The notes under the pieces: model-generated
Seen by the model: only the letters and a program-made list of their open reading frames with translations
Database searches by the model: none
Told to the model about the DNA's origin: nothing
Program-made: the position numbers and the translations under genes
NCBI GenBank assembly: GCA_035480775.1
Contig: DATIHK010000028.1
Span: 1 to 37,495 of the forward strand
Direction of reading: 5' to 3'
DNA length: 37,495 bases
DNA from: DATIHK01 sp035480775
GTDB lineage: Bacteria > Patescibacteriota > WWE3 > UBA101185 > UBA10185
Shown: positions 14,051 through 22,334 of the stretch, piece after piece
Layout: every line of letters begins with the position of its first letter
How positions within the stretch are numbered: the first letter of the stretch is position 1

Positions 14051-14977
14051 ATGAAAAGATTACTAATAATTGATACGTTTAATTTATTGCACAGGGCTTA
14101 CCATGCACTTCCAGCTACATTTACAGATAAAGATGGTGCGCCAATAAATGCTGCATACGGAGTTGCTTCGATGCTCATTAACGTCTTAACTTTGGTCAAA
14201 CCCGATTACGCGATCGCCGCACTAGATGGAATGAAGCCAACTTTTAGATCCGAAGAATTCACTGCATACAAAGCCCATCGCACCGAAATGGAAGAAGCAC
14301 TTTCTAGCCAAATTCCTAAAGTCTTTGAAATTATTGATGCTTTTGGAGTGCAAAAGTTTTTAGTCGAAGGTTACGAGGCCGATGATGTTATGGGAACTGT
14401 CGCCAAAAAATTTGGACACGAAGGTTATGAGGTTATTTTACTTTCTAATGACCGAGATATGTGGCAATTAGTTAATGGGCACGTTTTAATTATGCTTCCA
14501 TCGACAAAAGGCGATGGATTTGAATACATTGGAGAAAAAGAAGTCGTAGCTCGAATGAGCTTTACTCCAGATAAAATCCCCGATTATAAAGGTCTACGAG
14601 GCGATCCTAGCGATAATATTCCCGGTGTCTATGGAGTTGGTGAAGTTACAGCTAAAAAACTAATTGCTCAGTTTGGAACTATCGAAGAAATTTACAAACA
14701 TATAGCAGAAGTTGAGCCCAAAACTTTGCAAGAAAAGCTAGCTAACAATGCTGAGCAAGCAGTAATGAGCAAAAAGCTGGCAACGATTATTACCGAAGTT
14801 CCCTTGCAAATAGATTTGGAATTGTGCAAATATCGTGGTTTTAATTCAGCTGATGTACTAGAAATTTTAAAAAAGTACAACTTTAAATCTTTAATGCGTC
14901 GACTAGGATTTGAAGTTGACGAAGGCAAAGCAAAAAAGGCTGAAGAAGTAAGTAAAGACCAATTGAGTTTGTTTTAA
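14051..14977 (+). CDS. Stand-alone 5'-3' exonuclease (Pol I N-domain type)
   Basis: A 308-residue protein equivalent to the 5'-nuclease domain of DNA polymerase I, which removes RNA primers and flaps. Metal-binding acidic motifs are visible: the start region LLIIDTFNLLHRAYHA (Asp8), EGYEADDVMG, SNDRDMWQL and LRGDPSDNIPG, followed by the helix-hairpin-helix region VGEVTAKKLI. The protein ends about 30 residues later (KDQLSLF) with no polymerase domain, so it is a separate enzyme like bacterial ExoIX or phage 5' nucleases. TATACT (14036-14041) ends 9 bp before the ATG. The final codons overlap the -35 of the next transcription unit. Confidence 0.9.
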   Translation: MKRLLIIDTFNLLHRAYHALPATFTDKDGAPINAAYGVASMLINVLTLVKPDYAIAALDGMKPTFRSEEFTAYKAHRTEMEEALSSQIPKVFEIIDAFGVQKFLVEGYEADDVMGTVAKKFGHEGYEVILLSNDRDMWQLVNGHVLIMLPSTKGDGFEYIGEKEVVARMSFTPDKIPDYKGLRGDPSDNIPGVYGVGEVTAKKLIAQFGTIEEIYKHIAEVEPKTLQEKLANNAEQAVMSKKLATIITEVPLQIDLELCKYRGFNSADVLEILKKYNFKSLMRRLGFEVDEGKAKKAEEVSKDQLSLF

Positions 14978-14997
14978 TCTAATTAAAATTGTAGAAT
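14969..14997 (+). promoter_or_regulatory. Promoter of the 15038-15718 orphan pair
   Basis: -35 TTGTTT (14969-14974, inside the exonuclease stop region), 17-bp spacer, -10 TAGAAT (14992-14997). The start near 15004 gives a leader of about 34 nt with AAGGAG before the ATG. Confidence 0.55.
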
Positions 14998-15037
14998 CCA
15001 CTTAACATAAACGAAGTCGTTCCCAAAAGGAGCCAGC

Positions 15038-15319
15038 ATGATACGTATCAAACGTGTTAGGCAGTGGGAAGATGTTTTACCGGGATTTAATAACGCCGCA
15101 ATTGTTGTGCTCGTACGAAGAGGCGGTTGTCATATTTTTGTAGACACCATGAAAGTATCTGGTCAACAACGATATCAAATTGAACAGGCCTTTGGTGGAA
15201 AAGACTGCAGCACTTTTCGTAGTATAGATGAGATAAGTGTACTGGTCGATTATCATCTACCAAGAGTTTCATCGAAGTATGCTCGCACTCAGTTGGAAAA
15301 ACTATTTCCGCAGGCGTAA
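15038..15319 (+). CDS. SD-led orphan protein, unknown
   Basis: A 93-residue basic protein with no family I can name. It has a beta-rich first half (NNAAIVVLVRRGGCHIFVDTM) and helices later, ending ARTQLEKLFPQA. AAAAGGAGCC lies just before the ATG. It has its own promoter overlapping the end of the exonuclease gene and is followed after 30 bp by a second SD-led gene, so the two form a small operon. Confidence 0.65.
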   Translation: MIRIKRVRQWEDVLPGFNNAAIVVLVRRGGCHIFVDTMKVSGQQRYQIEQAFGGKDCSTFRSIDEISVLVDYHLPRVSSKYARTQLEKLFPQA

Positions 15320-15349
15320 CGAAGTTAACAAGCCCAACAAGGAGATAAC

Positions 15350-15718
15350 ATGGACGACACACCGCAGCCCAACATCACGATCAAAGGTTGGAATGGGCCA
15401 GTTTATCCGACTGATATTGAAGAAGCCAATAACTTCTTAATGGGTTACACCGGCAAGGACTATGAGTTGGTTGGCATAGCTGCAGCTATTGGAGGCACTA
15501 TCGGGTATGGAGCTACATCAGAAGCCTCTGTCAAAGGTGCTTTTTCGTATCAGCTGACATTTTATGCCCACCCGGACAGCCGCATCATGATGGCGTTTCC
15601 GCCAAGGAGCAATGGAACGATTCCACGATCAATCGCGTTTTACTACGGAAGAGGCGTCGCGCTTTCACAAATTTCAGCGCTGCTCGAAGAATTTCTTAAG
15701 GTCATAAAGCGCCGCTGA
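15350..15718 (+). CDS. SD-led orphan protein, unknown
   Basis: A 122-residue protein that I do not recognise. A glycine- and alanine-rich middle (GIAAAIGGTIGYGATSEAS) is followed by a basic C-terminal helix (EEFLKVIKRR). The middle is only mildly hydrophobic, so membrane insertion is doubtful. AAGGAG lies 6 nt before the ATG. No separate promoter is seen in the 30-bp gap, so it is probably transcribed with the gene at 15038. A hairpin terminator follows at 15741-15771. Confidence 0.65.
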   Translation: MDDTPQPNITIKGWNGPVYPTDIEEANNFLMGYTGKDYELVGIAAAIGGTIGYGATSEASVKGAFSYQLTFYAHPDSRIMMAFPPRSNGTIPRSIAFYYGRGVALSQISALLEEFLKVIKRR

Positions 15719-15740
15719 CTTTGTACTGCATATTTACCAT

Positions 15741-15771
15741 GCGCCTGGGGCATTTTAGCTACCTCAGGCGC
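15741..15771 (+). terminator. Terminator of the 15038-15718 orphan pair
   Basis: GCGCCTGGGG (15741-15750) pairs with CCTCAGGCGC (15762-15771), with one G-U pair and an 11-nt loop, followed by a T-rich tail (GTATTTGTTTT). The tail also supplies the -35 of the next promoter. Confidence 0.75.
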
Positions 15772-15775
15772 GTAT

Positions 15776-15804
15776 TTGTTTTAAACAATTACTTATAGTA
15801 AAAT
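15776..15804 (+). promoter_or_regulatory. Promoter of orphan gene at 15847
   Basis: -35 TTGTTT (15776-15781), 17-bp spacer, -10 TAAAAT (15799-15804). It is the same -35 sequence and spacing as the promoter at 14969. The leader of about 36 nt carries CAAGGAGA. Confidence 0.55.
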
Positions 15805-15846
15805 TGCGATTACCCATATCTACCCATCTTTTTCAAGGAGACCTAA

Positions 15847-16113
15847 ATGCAATCTTTAGGCACGGCTCCAGAAGATGTTCTTACAGCAACAAGTAAGTCT
15901 GTACTTTGTAGGCTCGATTATCATGTCTATCGAAATCATAATCGGGTTGGCGGCGATTCAACGAAACCCCAATACTTTGATTCGGTGGAAATCGCTGTTA
16001 CAAGATTAAAAGAGCATTTACGCCGATTGTACGGATTTGACTATATCGAATGGCGCATTGTGCTTATCGACGGCAACGGAGTTACAACAGTCGAGTCTCA
16101 CCACTACAAATAA
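15847..16113 (+). CDS. SD-led orphan protein, unknown
   Basis: An 88-residue basic protein of unknown function. It looks like a single small alpha/beta domain: a strand around LCRLDYHVYRNHN, a helix EIAVTRLKEHLRRLYG and strands DYIEWRIVLIDGNGV. It has its own promoter, AAGGAGA before the ATG, and a strong terminator, so it is a complete one-gene unit. It sits between the orphan pair at 15038-15718 and nth and does not share their start signals. Confidence 0.65.
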   Translation: MQSLGTAPEDVLTATSKSVLCRLDYHVYRNHNRVGGDSTKPQYFDSVEIAVTRLKEHLRRLYGFDYIEWRIVLIDGNGVTTVESHHYK

Positions 16114-16138
16114 CATTTCTGAATCCGCCCCTGCTTTT

Positions 16139-16174
16139 AAAAAGCCCCCAGACATTTAGTTTGAGGGCTTTTTT
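16139..16174 (+). terminator. Terminator of orphan gene at 15847
   Basis: AAAAAGCCC (16139-16147) pairs with GGGCTTTTTT (16165-16174), a classic intrinsic terminator with a T-run. The T-run runs directly into the nth promoter. Confidence 0.8.
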
Positions 16175-16182
16175 GCTACAAT
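16174..16182 (+). promoter_or_regulatory. Extended -10 promoter of nth, leaderless
   Basis: TGCTACAAT (16174-16182) is an extended -10 box. The ATG of nth at 16189 starts 7 nt past its end, so the transcript should be leaderless. No -35 is needed or visible. Confidence 0.6.
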
Positions 16183-16188
16183 ATACAT

Positions 16189-16824
16189 ATGGATAAAAAA
16201 CAATTTGCGCTAGAGGTAGTTAAATTATTAAAAAAAGAACATCCAAATCCTAAAACAGAATTAAATCACGCCAACGAAATGCAACTCGCAGTAGCAGTAA
16301 TGCTTTCGGCGCAAACCACTGACAAAAAAGTAAATCAAATTACCGACAAGCTTTTTAAAAAATATACTAAATGGGAAGATTTTGCTAACGCCAAACTTGC
16401 CGATCTGCAAGCCGATATTAGAGGAGTTAATTTTCACATGGGCAAAGCTGAACGTCTTATTGCGGCCGCTAAAATGGTGTTAAGCGACTTCGGGGGAAAA
16501 CTTCCAAAATCATTAGCAGCACTAATAAAGATCCCTGGAATAGCTCGCAAATCCGCAAACGTAATTTTGCAAGAAGAGTGGGACATAGCCGAGGGAGTAG
16601 TTGTAGATACGCATATTACTCGTGTTTCAAACAGATTGGGTTTAACTACTAATACAGATGCAGTCAAAATTGAAAAAGACTTAATGGAATTGTTGCCCAA
16701 AGATTATTGGCGCAATTTTTCTTCAGCGGCTGTTTTGCATGGCCGATATATTTGTATTGCTCGCAAACCAAAGTGTTCAGAATGTGTTTTAAATAAAATT
16801 TGTCCGTCAGCTTTTAAAGTTTAA
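16189..16824 (+). CDS. nth: Endonuclease III (DNA glycosylase/AP lyase)
   Basis: A 211-residue base-excision repair enzyme that removes oxidised pyrimidines. The helix-hairpin-helix carries the catalytic Lys121 (IPGIARKSAN) and Asp140 follows in VVVDTHITR. The C-terminal 4Fe-4S site is C189-x6-C196-x2-C199-x5-C205, exactly the classic spacing. Length is normal. The gene is a likely client of the suf system. It is convergent with the DsbA-like gene, sharing 4 bp at the stops. Confidence 0.95.
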   Translation: MDKKQFALEVVKLLKKEHPNPKTELNHANEMQLAVAVMLSAQTTDKKVNQITDKLFKKYTKWEDFANAKLADLQADIRGVNFHMGKAERLIAAAKMVLSDFGGKLPKSLAALIKIPGIARKSANVILQEEWDIAEGVVVDTHITRVSNRLGLTTNTDAVKIEKDLMELLPKDYWRNFSSAAVLHGRYICIARKPKCSECVLNKICPSAFKV

Positions 16825-17546
16825 TATCCGCTATTTGATGAAGGAGTAGGAGCTGTTGTAGGAACGGTCGTTGTTGGTGTGGATTGCTGGTCACCTGGTT
16901 TTCTGGCTGCATTAATTGCTTGATCAATTTGTTTGGTTAAATCATCAAAAGTCGTAAAGAATAATTTTTCTCCGTTTACATAAATTGTAGGCGTCGAGTT
17001 TATTCCTAAATCATTTCCAGCTTTTACGTCTTCTTCTACTGTGGCTACAGAAGCCCCACTATCTAAATCTTTTGTAAAAGCTGCTGCGTCCATGCCAACT
17101 TGAGAAGCGTATTTTATTAAATCCGATCGTTCTAAATTTTCTTGGTTAGAAAATAAAGTTCCTGCATATTCCCAAAACTTACCGTATTTAGCTGCAACTA
17201 CAGCAGCTTCAGCGGCTCGATGCGCATTAGTGTGCATAGGAAGCGGAAAGTTTCTGAAAGCAATTCTTACTGTGTCTTTGTTATCTTTGTAATAATTTTC
17301 TAAATATGGAAAAAAGAAAGCACACCCGGGACACTGAAAATCTCCGAATTCTACAATGGTAACTGGTGCATTAGCGTTTCCTTGAGTTTGGGTTGTGCTA
17401 GTAATAAGTGATTTTTGATCGACTTTTTCTAGTGCAGGTCGTGGGCCAACTCTTCCTTGGCTCAACGCAATTATTGCTACAAAGATTAAGAGCGTGACTA
17501 TACCTATTATTAATACTGGGGCATTGCGTTTAAAAAAGTCTACCAT
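16821..17546 (-). CDS. Membrane-anchored DsbA-like thiol oxidoreductase
   Basis: A 241-residue protein with one N-terminal membrane helix (about 10-30) and an extracytoplasmic thioredoxin-fold domain of the DsbA/BdbD type. The redox motif is CPGC (C72, C75) in FGDFQCPGC and the cis-proline is P186 in GINSTPTIYV. A low-complexity Pro/Thr/Ser tail (from about residue 217) ends the protein. It would introduce disulfides into exported proteins and be reoxidised by the VKOR protein encoded at 27261-27701. A TAATAT box 7 nt before the ATG lies over the stop of the upstream gene, so both operon and leaderless transcription are possible. Confidence 0.9.
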   Translation of the reverse strand: MVDFFKRNAPVLIIGIVTLLIFVAIIALSQGRVGPRPALEKVDQKSLITSTTQTQGNANAPVTIVEFGDFQCPGCAFFFPYLENYYKDNKDTVRIAFRNFPLPMHTNAHRAAEAAVVAAKYGKFWEYAGTLFSNQENLERSDLIKYASQVGMDAAAFTKDLDSGASVATVEEDVKAGNDLGINSTPTIYVNGEKLFFTTFDDLTKQIDQAINAARKPGDQQSTPTTTVPTTAPTPSSNSGY

Positions 17547-17551
17547 CGTTG

Positions 17552-18550
17552 CTATATTAAACTAGAAATTGTCTGTTTTGACAACTCTGTGTTCACTAAA
17601 TTCTTTGGAGGTTGATTTTTTATTAGCACATCCACAACATTTTCTGCTGCCATGCGTGCCATCTGTATACGCGCTTCTCGTGTCGCGCTAGCAATATGTG
17701 GAGTAAGAATCACATTTCTCATCTTAATTAAATCTGGATGAATTTTAGGTTCGTTTTCGAAAACATCTAATGCTGCTCCTTCGATAATATTTTCTTTAAG
17801 CGCTGTTACCAGAGCTTCTTCGTCAATAACTGGTCCGCGAGCAGTATTAATTAGGTAGGCATTAGGTTTCATAAGTCTTAATCTCTTATCATTAATTAAA
17901 TGGTGAGTTTCAGGGCTTAAGACACAATTAAGAGAAACTACATCAGAGTTTTGTAAAAGTTCTTCGACCGAAACGCAATGTGCATTGTAGGCTTCTTCAA
18001 CTTCTGTAACGCAACGTTTCATGTCGTAATATAAAATTTTCATATTTAATCCACCGTGAGCAATTTTAGCTAGATGTTGACCAATACGACCAAACCCAAC
18101 AATTCCCAGTGTTTTGTTGCTAAATTGTGGTCCCAAAAATAACATTGGATCCCAATATTTATAATCACCTTCACGACAATATTTATCAGCTTCAACAATT
18201 TTTCTCCCTAGTGCAAGCATTAAGGCGAAAGCGTGCTCTGCAACCGATTCTGTTAAATCGCCAGGAGTATTTGCCACAAAAACTTTGTGCGCTGTTGCCG
18301 TTTTTAAATCTATATGGTCGTAGCCAACAGAATATGTAGCTATCAATTTTAAATTTGGAGCGGCTTTAATTATTTGTTCTGTAATTTGGTCTGGTATTAC
18401 CGGAATAATCGCTTCCACATCTTTGATAGCTTTTTTTAATTCTTCTGCTGAAAGAGGAGCGCCTTGGCGATAGTCGATTTCTATTTGTGGAAATTGTTGA
18501 AGAATTTCAATTCCTGCCAATGGAATTTTACGAGTAATGAGCAGTTTCAC
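17552..18550 (-). CDS. D-2-hydroxyacid dehydrogenase (glyoxylate/hydroxypyruvate reductase type)
   Basis: A 332-residue NAD(P)-dependent dehydrogenase. The nucleotide-binding motif is GIVGFGRIG (149-157). The catalytic triad is visible as R238 (NTARGP), E267 (VFENEP) and H285 (TPHIASAT). It resembles D-glycerate dehydrogenase/glyoxylate reductase more than PhgDH, because there is no C-terminal regulatory domain. Exact substrate is unproven. The start is GTG at 18550, with TACACT ending 6 bp before it, consistent with a leaderless mRNA. It lies 21 bp after the gene at 18572 and 5 bp before the DsbA-like gene. Confidence 0.9.
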   Translation of the reverse strand: MKLLITRKIPLAGIEILQQFPQIEIDYRQGAPLSAEELKKAIKDVEAIIPVIPDQITEQIIKAAPNLKLIATYSVGYDHIDLKTATAHKVFVANTPGDLTESVAEHAFALMLALGRKIVEADKYCREGDYKYWDPMLFLGPQFSNKTLGIVGFGRIGQHLAKIAHGGLNMKILYYDMKRCVTEVEEAYNAHCVSVEELLQNSDVVSLNCVLSPETHHLINDKRLRLMKPNAYLINTARGPVIDEEALVTALKENIIEGAALDVFENEPKIHPDLIKMRNVILTPHIASATREARIQMARMAAENVVDVLIKNQPPKNLVNTELSKQTISSLI

Positions 18551-18571
18551 GCATTCAGTGTATCAAGAATC

Positions 18572-19504
18572 TTAAGTACAAGGAATGATTTGAAATTCTG
18601 TTGGTACTTGATAGGTTTTGTAAATATCTAGGCATTGTGTTGTTCTATCGCCTGTAAATTTATCGTCGCTATTTAGCGTCAATATAATTTTCCATCCCTG
18701 ATTAGTATTCTTTGCTAGCCATTGTTCTCCTGTATAAGAGCCAAGAATTCCAGCGGTTCCGGCAGCGAAAGTTGTAGTAATACTTTTTGCATAAACTAGC
18801 CAGAGTGGATTATTTTGTGTATTAAGTATCGTATAAAAAGCATTAAAAACTTCTTGAGTTTGTGGAGTTATTGCACCACAAGCTGTTTGCATTGCGTAAA
18901 ACACACTTTTTCCGTTAGTTACATTAAAGTCTGGAGTAGCCAATGTAGGATCTTGTGAAGAATATACTTCATCAGACCAAGAGATTTGGCACTTCAGATC
19001 GCCTTTTTCAAATCCACGATAATGCATCGGAATTGCAGTTGTAACATCAAAACTGTCATTTTGCTTTGAAACAAAATTTTGCGCTGTAAACACATCGCTT
19101 ATTTTTTTTAGATAATAGCTTTCGAGTTCTTTATCGTGGTAGCGGGTTAAAACTGTGTAAGCCGGAATTGCCATCAGTTTTCCATCTTCAAGTTTCCAAT
19201 TCATATATAAATGATTTCTAAGTAAAGATCCTGTCCACGTAAAATAAGATGTTTTGCCCATTGTCAAAAAAAGATTGTTAGTATCATCTTGCAAAACGGA
19301 AGCATCTATATCTTCATTTTTTCCGTTCTTTCCATCAGGAATTAATTTAGCAGGATCGGTAATTTCAATTGGAGTTGGAGATATTTGAGGAATTACAAAA
19401 TCGTTTTTTACTATGGATGTAGATGAATGACTAAAGTCTTTTGCAATAACTACCACCAAAGCTACTATACCCAAAAGAGCTAATATCAAAAACGCGTACT
19501 TCAT
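18572..19504 (-). CDS. Membrane-anchored extracytoplasmic protein, unknown
   Basis: A 310-residue protein with an N-terminal signal anchor (residues 2-22, FLILALLGIVALVVVIA) and a soluble remainder with scattered aromatic residues. Cysteines (for example QISW flanked by KC, TACGAI, TTQCLDI and the C-terminal PCT) could form disulfides. I recognise no domain. The first bases overlap the end of the aldolase gene, so it is probably the third gene of a reverse operon kinase, aldolase, this gene, dehydrogenase. Confidence 0.7.
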   Translation of the reverse strand: MKYAFLILALLGIVALVVVIAKDFSHSSTSIVKNDFVIPQISPTPIEITDPAKLIPDGKNGKNEDIDASVLQDDTNNLFLTMGKTSYFTWTGSLLRNHLYMNWKLEDGKLMAIPAYTVLTRYHDKELESYYLKKISDVFTAQNFVSKQNDSFDVTTAIPMHYRGFEKGDLKCQISWSDEVYSSQDPTLATPDFNVTNGKSVFYAMQTACGAITPQTQEVFNAFYTILNTQNNPLWLVYAKSITTTFAAGTAGILGSYTGEQWLAKNTNQGWKIILTLNSDDKFTGDRTTQCLDIYKTYQVPTEFQIIPCT

Positions 19505-20370
19505 GCCTCGTTAGCGCTGCCAAACAATTTAATTTTTCGCTCAACTACATCTTGCACAGCTTTTATAGCATCTGGAGTTATTTTATAAATTGCGATTTCG
19601 TTGCTCGCATTGATGCTTTGTTGCAAGGTCATTTTAAAAGCAATTCTCATTTCTGAATTGATATTTACTTTAACGATGCCCATTTTAATCGCAGCTCGAA
19701 CGTCATCGTCGTGAATCCCCGAGCCCCCATGCAATGAAAAAAGCGTATTGGGTAGTGCTTCGGTTATTTTTTTAAACACATTTAAATCTAGTCGCTTTTC
19801 GGTAGCATAAATTCCGTGCGAATTGCCTATAAAACTGGCTAAAACGTCGACTCCGGTTTTGGCAACAAATTCTTTAGCTTGTTCTGGATTGGTATAGTAT
19901 TCGGCTTTATTAAATTGTGTAGCATCTTCTTTAGTATGATCAGCTGAACTTCCTGCAATATGAGTAAATTCTCCTTCGACTGGTAAGCCTTTTGCGTGAG
20001 CTAGTTTTACGACTTCAGTACAAATTTTTATATTTTCTTCAAAAGCGAATTTACTTCCATCAAAGTGAATATAGTCAAAGCCAGCTTCTATTGCAGATTT
20101 GCAGGCGTCAAAATCTTTTCCGTGATCTAAATTTAAAATTATCGGAATATTTAGTTCTTCTTGATAAATCTTTTTGATAGCAACTAACTGTGCCATTCCA
20201 ATATAATTTACTTCACCATCGGATGCTTCTAAAATCACAGGGGAATTGAGCTTTTTTGCGGCCTGAGTTATCGCTTTTATAGTTTCTGTGTTTGCAGCAT
20301 TAAAAGCTCCAATAGCATAACCATTTTTTCTGGCGTGCATTATTAGAGCTTTAGCATTTGTGTTCATCAT
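19501..20370 (-). CDS. Class II fructose-bisphosphate aldolase family
   Basis: A 289-residue zinc-dependent aldolase that cleaves ketose bisphosphates such as fructose-1,6-bisphosphate. Zinc and catalytic residues are visible: D82-H83 in LNLDHGKD, E134 in VEGEFTHIAG, H185 in GNSHGIY and H214 in SLHGGSGI. The phosphate-binding stretch is VKVNINSEMR. A tagatose-bisphosphate or other ketose specificity cannot be excluded. The gene overlaps the PfkB kinase stop by 4 bp (ATGA), which pairs kinase and aldolase functionally. Confidence 0.92.
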   Translation of the reverse strand: MMNTNAKALIMHARKNGYAIGAFNAANTETIKAITQAAKKLNSPVILEASDGEVNYIGMAQLVAIKKIYQEELNIPIILNLDHGKDFDACKSAIEAGFDYIHFDGSKFAFEENIKICTEVVKLAHAKGLPVEGEFTHIAGSSADHTKEDATQFNKAEYYTNPEQAKEFVAKTGVDVLASFIGNSHGIYATEKRLDLNVFKKITEALPNTLFSLHGGSGIHDDDVRAAIKMGIVKVNINSEMRIAFKMTLQQSINASNEIAIYKITPDAIKAVQDVVERKIKLFGSANEA

Positions 20371-21341
20371 AAATTTGTACTTTCTAGTTTGACACTTTTT
20401 ACTAATTCTTCAATTTCAGGTCTGGATCGCAATCCATTAACGCCACCGATTTTTGTTGTTTTTCCTTGTGCGTTAAAATCTCCCCATTTCATAGCTTCTT
20501 CAAGAGATTTGCCGTAAATTATTGCCGATAAAAATCCTGAAGAATAAGCATCTCCAACCCCGGTTTTATCGACTACTTCGTCTTTGGTTTTATACGCGTC
20601 CATGTGTAAAAAAGTTTTGCCGTCGTATGTGGAAGCTCCATTTTCTCCATCAGTTATAACTGTAAGTTTGGCGCCGATTTTATGGAGTTCTGTATGCAAT
20701 TCTTTTGTGGAATGTTTTCCAACTATTCGAGTAGCCTCTTCGGTATTTACTAATAGAACATCCGTTATTTTCACAAATTGTTTTACTGCTTCGATATTTT
20801 TTAATTGTGATGAACCGGGATTAAATGCTACGCCGGTTTGTGGATTTGCTTTAAGGTAATCTATTAATTCGTTTTGAAATTTCTCAAATCCTGGTGCGAG
20901 TGTAGAGTAGTGAATCCAGCGTGGTACGGGCCAATCATATATTTTGTAATTTCGCTCTTTGTGATATGAAAATATTGTGCGATCACCTCCGGCTACAATA
21001 ACGGCGTGCACATTCGTAGCAGTTCCGGGATTTTTGATGCAAAACTTAGTATCAATGCCAAATTCTTTAAATTCATTTATAAATTTGTTGGCGTTATCGT
21101 CGTCACCAAGTTCGGTGTAAATAGAAGTATTTAACCCTAGCTTTTCGCAGCCAATTGCAAGATGACAAGAATTTCCAGCAGGCGATGAAAAAAAGCTTTC
21201 AACCGGAATTTTACTTCCATGCAAAAAACACATTTTAGGATGATCTGAATGAGTGAGCTCGACTGAACCTAAATCAACCTTCATATAAAGGTCAACTGAA
21301 CAATCGCCGATGCATAATAAATCGAGTGAAGAGTTGGGCAT
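20367..21341 (-). CDS. PfkB-family sugar kinase
   Basis: A 324-residue ribokinase-fold kinase. The N-terminal signature region has SPAGNSCHLAIGCEKLGL (residues 53-70). The C-terminal PfkB signature is DKTGVGDAYSSGF (258-270), with catalytic base D264. Substrate is not clear. Direct coupling to a class II aldolase suggests a phosphofructokinase-type or other sugar-phosphate kinase feeding the aldolase, but a ribokinase or nucleoside kinase is possible. TAAACT ends 7 bp before the ATG, so the operon message should be leaderless. The gene diverges from the orphan cassette at 21425. Confidence 0.88.
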   Translation of the reverse strand: MPNSSLDLLCIGDCSVDLYMKVDLGSVELTHSDHPKMCFLHGSKIPVESFFSSPAGNSCHLAIGCEKLGLNTSIYTELGDDDNANKFINEFKEFGIDTKFCIKNPGTATNVHAVIVAGGDRTIFSYHKERNYKIYDWPVPRWIHYSTLAPGFEKFQNELIDYLKANPQTGVAFNPGSSQLKNIEAVKQFVKITDVLLVNTEEATRIVGKHSTKELHTELHKIGAKLTVITDGENGASTYDGKTFLHMDAYKTKDEVVDKTGVGDAYSSGFLSAIIYGKSLEEAMKWGDFNAQGKTTKIGGVNGLRSRPEIEELVKSVKLESTNL

Positions 21342-21366
21342 TAGCTTTAGTTTAGTTTATCTGACT

Positions 21367-21394
21367 TTGGGATGCAATTGCTTGGGGGTATAAT
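21367..21394 (+). promoter_or_regulatory. Promoter of the three-gene orphan cassette
   Basis: -35 TTGGGA (21367-21372), 16-bp spacer, perfect -10 TATAAT (21389-21394). The leader of about 25 nt contains CAGAGGAC before the ATG at 21425. Confidence 0.55.
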
Positions 21395-21424
21395 CGCTAT
21401 AACCGTGAACCAACAGAGGACACT

Positions 21425-21733
21425 ATGGATACTAATGCCAATAGTTTGGCAGTAGTGGTTCGCTATTATCAAATCTATCTTCAATGTGTCGAAGGATCAC
21501 ATAAAGGTAGTTATGCCTTGTTCGACCGCGCGGGTTCTGGCAGCACCCGATTTGTAAAAGATCGAAAAAAGGCATCAAGATTATCGTGGCGACACCACCC
21601 GAATGTGACAGATAAAAGAGTCGCTCGAAAAGCACTTAGAGCTTTGGCATTTGCTTTCAAAGCTGGTAATATCGTGCATTTTGGCGACCTAAACCGTTAC
21701 GATAAGCCTGGATTAAAGGCAAAAGGAGGCTGA
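21425..21733 (+). CDS. SD-led orphan protein, unknown, basic
   Basis: A 102-residue strongly basic protein. The first part (SLAVVVRYYQIYLQCVEGSHKGSYALF) is strand-like. The rest has many Arg and Lys (RKKASRLSWRHH, RVARKALRALAF), so nucleic-acid binding is conceivable, but no family is recognised. The next protein begins with a comparable arrangement (VTVFLQVMEGSLRGYFL against YQIYLQCVEGSHKGSYAL), so the two may be distant paralogues. A weak GAGGA site precedes the ATG. It is the first gene of the cassette. Confidence 0.65.
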   Translation: MDTNANSLAVVVRYYQIYLQCVEGSHKGSYALFDRAGSGSTRFVKDRKKASRLSWRHHPNVTDKRVARKALRALAFAFKAGNIVHFGDLNRYDKPGLKAKGG

Positions 21734-21734
21734 C

Positions 21735-22040
21735 ATGTCCGGAGGAAGCAATGGTCTGCACGAACTCAAGTTGCAAGTAATGAATCGTGGGGTCACCGTG
21801 TTTTTGCAAGTAATGGAAGGAAGTCTTAGAGGTTATTTCTTAACATTGTACGGCGACCGTGGCAGCTTTATTTCATCGTTTGTTGGTGCCACCCAGTGGA
21901 CATTAACGAAAGACAATGCACAAGAGCTCGTGATCAAGATTTTGAAAGAAGTAGAAAGCAGTTTTCCTGGATCAGTAGTTTCAAATTGGGGCACTTTGAA
22001 TTCTGCACACACAGAGTTGGAAAAAGTCACTAAACAATGA
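21735..22040 (+). CDS. SD-led orphan protein, possible paralogue of its neighbour
   Basis: A 101-residue protein of unknown function. Its segment FLQVMEGSLRGYFLTLYGDRGSF resembles YLQCVEGSHKGSYALFDRAGS in the gene just upstream, which suggests an old duplication; both also have a C-terminal helix. AGGAGG ends 6 nt before the ATG. It starts 1 bp after the upstream stop, and its own stop overlaps the next start (ATGA), so the cassette is translationally coupled. Confidence 0.65.
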   Translation: MSGGSNGLHELKLQVMNRGVTVFLQVMEGSLRGYFLTLYGDRGSFISSFVGATQWTLTKDNAQELVIKILKEVESSFPGSVVSNWGTLNSAHTELEKVTKQ

Positions 22041-22270
22041 CCAATCCAACACCACAGACAAGAATTTTGAAAAGTGAGGATGGTTGCTATAACATTGTTC
22101 AGGGTAATTTGCTTTTAATAAATGCCAGAAGTTCGCGTCCGATAGCTGTTCGCGATGGTCCGTATCTAATTGGGAATCTGATTCATGTCATTTCTGAGTT
22201 GGGAATCGATCCGGATTCTGTTGATTGGGGAGAACTCTCACAGTCATACTTCACTCACATGGAAGCTTAG
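22037..22270 (+). CDS. Small orphan protein, third gene of cassette
   Basis: A 77-residue acidic protein of unknown function. The centre (GNLLLINARSSRPIAVRDGPYLIGNLIHVISELGIDPDS) suggests a small alpha/beta domain. It is coupled to the preceding gene by an ATGA overlap and closed by a terminator at 22287-22334. The contrast with the basic first protein of the cassette may mean the products interact; that is a guess. Confidence 0.6.
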   Translation: MTNPTPQTRILKSEDGCYNIVQGNLLLINARSSRPIAVRDGPYLIGNLIHVISELGIDPDSVDWGELSQSYFTHMEA

Positions 22271-22286
22271 TATCTTTGATTGTCAC

Positions 22287-22334
22287 AGCGGTCGATTTGT
22301 TCTCATCTCTTGAGGCATTTCGGTCGCTTTTTTT
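22287..22334 (+). terminator. Terminator of the orphan cassette
   Basis: AGCGGTCGA (22287-22295) pairs with TCGGTCGCT (22320-22328) through a stem with two G-U pairs. An inner CTCA/TGAG stem shortens the loop, and seven Ts follow. It ends exactly at the stop of the convergent transketolase gene. Confidence 0.7.
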
